Shown: piece by piece, positions 62,976 to 64,000 of the stretch
Layout of the letters: every line of letters begins with the position of its first letter
Numbering within the stretch: the stretch's first letter is position 1
Assembly (NCBI RefSeq): GCF_913064665.1
Contig: NZ_CAJYBT010000002.1
Coordinates: forward strand, 62,001 to 126,000
Length of the DNA: 64,000 nt
Reading direction: 5' to 3'
DNA from: an uncultured Thioclava sp.
Lineage (GTDB): Bacteria > Pseudomonadota > Alphaproteobacteria > Rhodobacterales > Rhodobacteraceae
Position numbers and translations under genes: made by a program
Notes under the pieces: model-generated
Told to the model about the DNA's origin: nothing
What the model saw: only the letters and a program-made list of their open reading frames with translations
Database searches by the model: none

Positions 62976-63092
62976 ATGCGTCTGATTGAAGACGGGAAGC
63001 GCATGCGCGTCGTCAAACGCATGAGCCGCGATGGGTATGAACCTATCCTCATCACCGTCGACGAAGTGGAGCCGCTTCTGCTGCGTCCATAG
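62976..63092 (+). pseudogene. Short orphan coding fragment
   Basis: 38 codons from ATG to TAG with charged, protein-like composition (MRLIEDGKRMRVVKRM, then EPILITVDEVEPLLLRP) and high third-position GC like the neighbours. In the same frame the sequence is open for about 30 further codons upstream. I do not recognise it; most likely the tail of a deleted gene. Confidence 0.25.
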
Positions 63093-63125
63093 GCCCCGGG
63101 CGTGAGCCCCGACATCTTCGCGCGG

Positions 63126-64000
63126 CTACGACCCTTCGAAATAAGCGGGGGTGCCACGGGCTTCCACGGATTCCGCGATCCGACGAAGGCCATGGGTATA
63201 GGCCGCATCACGCATCGACAGGCCCATTTCGTTGTGTAAAGCCCAGATCGCTTGCGTTTCGGTCTCCATCGTTTGTTTCAGGTGATCGCGGACACGCGAA
63301 CTGTCCCAATAGAAACCGGACCTGTTCTGAACCCATTCCAAGTGCGAAACCGTGACCCCGCCAGAATTCGCGAGGATATCGGGCACGATAATTTGCCCTG
63401 CTTCGCTCAGCTTTCGATCGGCCTCGGGTGACACGGGCCCGTTTGCCATTTCAAGAATGATGCGGGCGTTGATCTTGTCGCAATTGTCGAGCGTGATCTG
63501 TCGCTCCAATGCGGCGGGCACCAACACGTCGCACTCAAGCTCCAACAGCTCGGCGTTTGAAATCTCCTTCGTCTTACCTTGACCCTTTGCCCCTTTCACG
63601 CCGCCTGTCTCATGCTTGTGCTGCATGACAGCCAGCGGATCCAAACCGCTTTTGTCGTAAATGCCGCCGCCAGAATCCGAGATGGCGATGATTTTATATC
63701 CGTCTGCATGAAGGAGCTTGGCGCAGTGATAGCCGACATTTCCAAACCCTTGGATCGCCACGGTGGCGGTATCGGGGTCGAGCGCAAGCGAGGATTCCAG
63801 ATGGCGCAGGGTATAATATCCACCGCGCGCCGTCGCATCGACGCGTCCGTTCGTGCCACCGAAGGCCAACGGCTTGCCGGTAATTGCGCTCGGAGACGCC
63901 TGCCCTGAAATCGAACTGTATTCGTCCGCCATCCAAGCAATGACGATGCCATTGGTATACATGTCCGGCGCCAGAATATCGCGATCGGGGCCAATGAACG
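63126..64000 (-). CDS. gdhA: Glu/Leu/Phe/Val dehydrogenase family (glutamate dehydrogenase), C-terminal part
   Basis: The gene runs off the right edge; 291 residues of the C-terminal part are visible, ending at 63126. It interconverts glutamate and 2-oxoglutarate with NAD(P) in the cytoplasm. The frame reads GPDRDILAPDMYTN at the edge (the catalytic-domain end), then GFGNVGYHCAKLL (Rossmann motif), ILEMANGPVSPEAD and VPDILANSGGVTVSHLEW, all standard. The edge-proximal ATG at 63962 is internal, not a start. No regulatory information is visible. Confidence 0.92.
   Translation of the reverse strand, partial: FIGPDRDILAPDMYTNGIVIAWMADEYSSISGQASPSAITGKPLAFGGTNGRVDATARGGYYTLRHLESSLALDPDTATVAIQGFGNVGYHCAKLLHADGYKIIAISDSGGGIYDKSGLDPLAVMQHKHETGGVKGAKGQGKTKEISNAELLELECDVLVPAALERQITLDNCDKINARIILEMANGPVSPEADRKLSEAGQIIVPDILANSGGVTVSHLEWVQNRSGFYWDSSRVRDHLKQTMETETQAIWALHNEMGLSMRDAAYTHGLRRIAESVEARGTPAYFEGS

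Larger units (their letters stand above)
62486..63125. other. Non-coding or degraded stretch between the otn operon and gdhA
   Basis: About 640 bases. Open frames (up to 170 codons on the minus strand) show no family features. Structure seen: a 10-base inverted repeat TGTGGTCAGC (62781-62790) / GCTGACCACA (62830-62839) 39 bases apart, and a short frame at 62976-63092. This looks like a scar of past insertion or deletion. Confidence 0.45.

Noticed and set aside
1..64000. CRISPR arrays, prophage or rRNA genes
   Set aside because: No regularly spaced direct repeats, phage structural or integrase genes, or rRNA sequence were seen in the window.

Overview
The window reads as one chromosomal contig of a GC-rich alphaproteobacterium, most likely Rhodobacterales (Rhodobacter/Paracoccus/Roseobacter type). 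The evidence is the short alphaproteobacterial ProS, an HdaA-type DnaA regulator directly before ppk1 and ppx, a TerB/J-domain protein beside recJ, a TctCBA carboxylate transporter, and many ABC-transporter catabolic operons in which genes overlap by 1-4 bases (ATGA, TGATG). No taxon can be fixed without a search.

Layout. 1-12,300 is housekeeping: the murD end, a small secreted protein, proS, an AI-2E-type membrane protein, hdaA, ppk1, ppx, an EEP nuclease-like protein, TerB-J, recJ and tRNA-Glu(UUC). 12,400-19,450 holds tctABC, a P1B-type metal ATPase with a palindromic operator, and gamma-glutamyltransferase. 19,600-20,530 is a decayed IS5-family insertion sequence with CTAG target duplications that splits an older reading frame and itself carries two copies of a short palindromic repeat. 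20,845-23,650 has an AsmA-like protein and a small secreted protein. 23,845-30,510 is a TetR-flanked operon: a sulfonate/nitrate-type ABC transporter, two SDRs, a creatininase homologue and an agmatinase-family ureohydrolase. 30,700-38,800 is an amide operon: AmiC sensor, AmiR/ANTAR antiterminator, dipeptide-type ABC transporter and formamidase, with an ANTAR-type leader and intrinsic terminator. 39,195-47,514 is a glutamine-synthetase-like gene, spermidine-type ABC transporter, Fe-alcohol dehydrogenase and nitrilase-family amidase, with a divergent LuxR-type regulator. 47,771-62,437 is a sugar-acid regulon: RbsABC-type transporter, LacI regulator, several dehydrogenases, a racemase-like protein, an aldo/keto reductase and the tetronate genes ltnD, otnI, otnK and otnC. 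The window ends in a partial glutamate dehydrogenase.

How the genes work together. Four adjacent regions each pair a transporter with a catabolic enzyme set and a local regulator of a different family (TetR, ANTAR, LuxR, LacI). For three of them the probable cis sites are visible: AT-rich palindromes between the TetR gene and its operon, a two-hairpin antiterminator plus terminator ahead of amiC, and an ATGACAGCGCTGTCAT-type operator repeated before three transcription units of the LacI regulon. Three of the ABC operons have a strong stem-loop immediately after the binding-protein gene.

Most novel in prospect are the creatininase + ureohydrolase + SDR operon (possibly for a cyclic guanidino compound), the gamma-glutamylation-type operon with an Fe-alcohol dehydrogenase and a nitrilase in place of the usual Puu enzymes, and the paired palindromic elements inside the IS. 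All functional statements are from reading motifs and context; nothing was searched or folded by computer.
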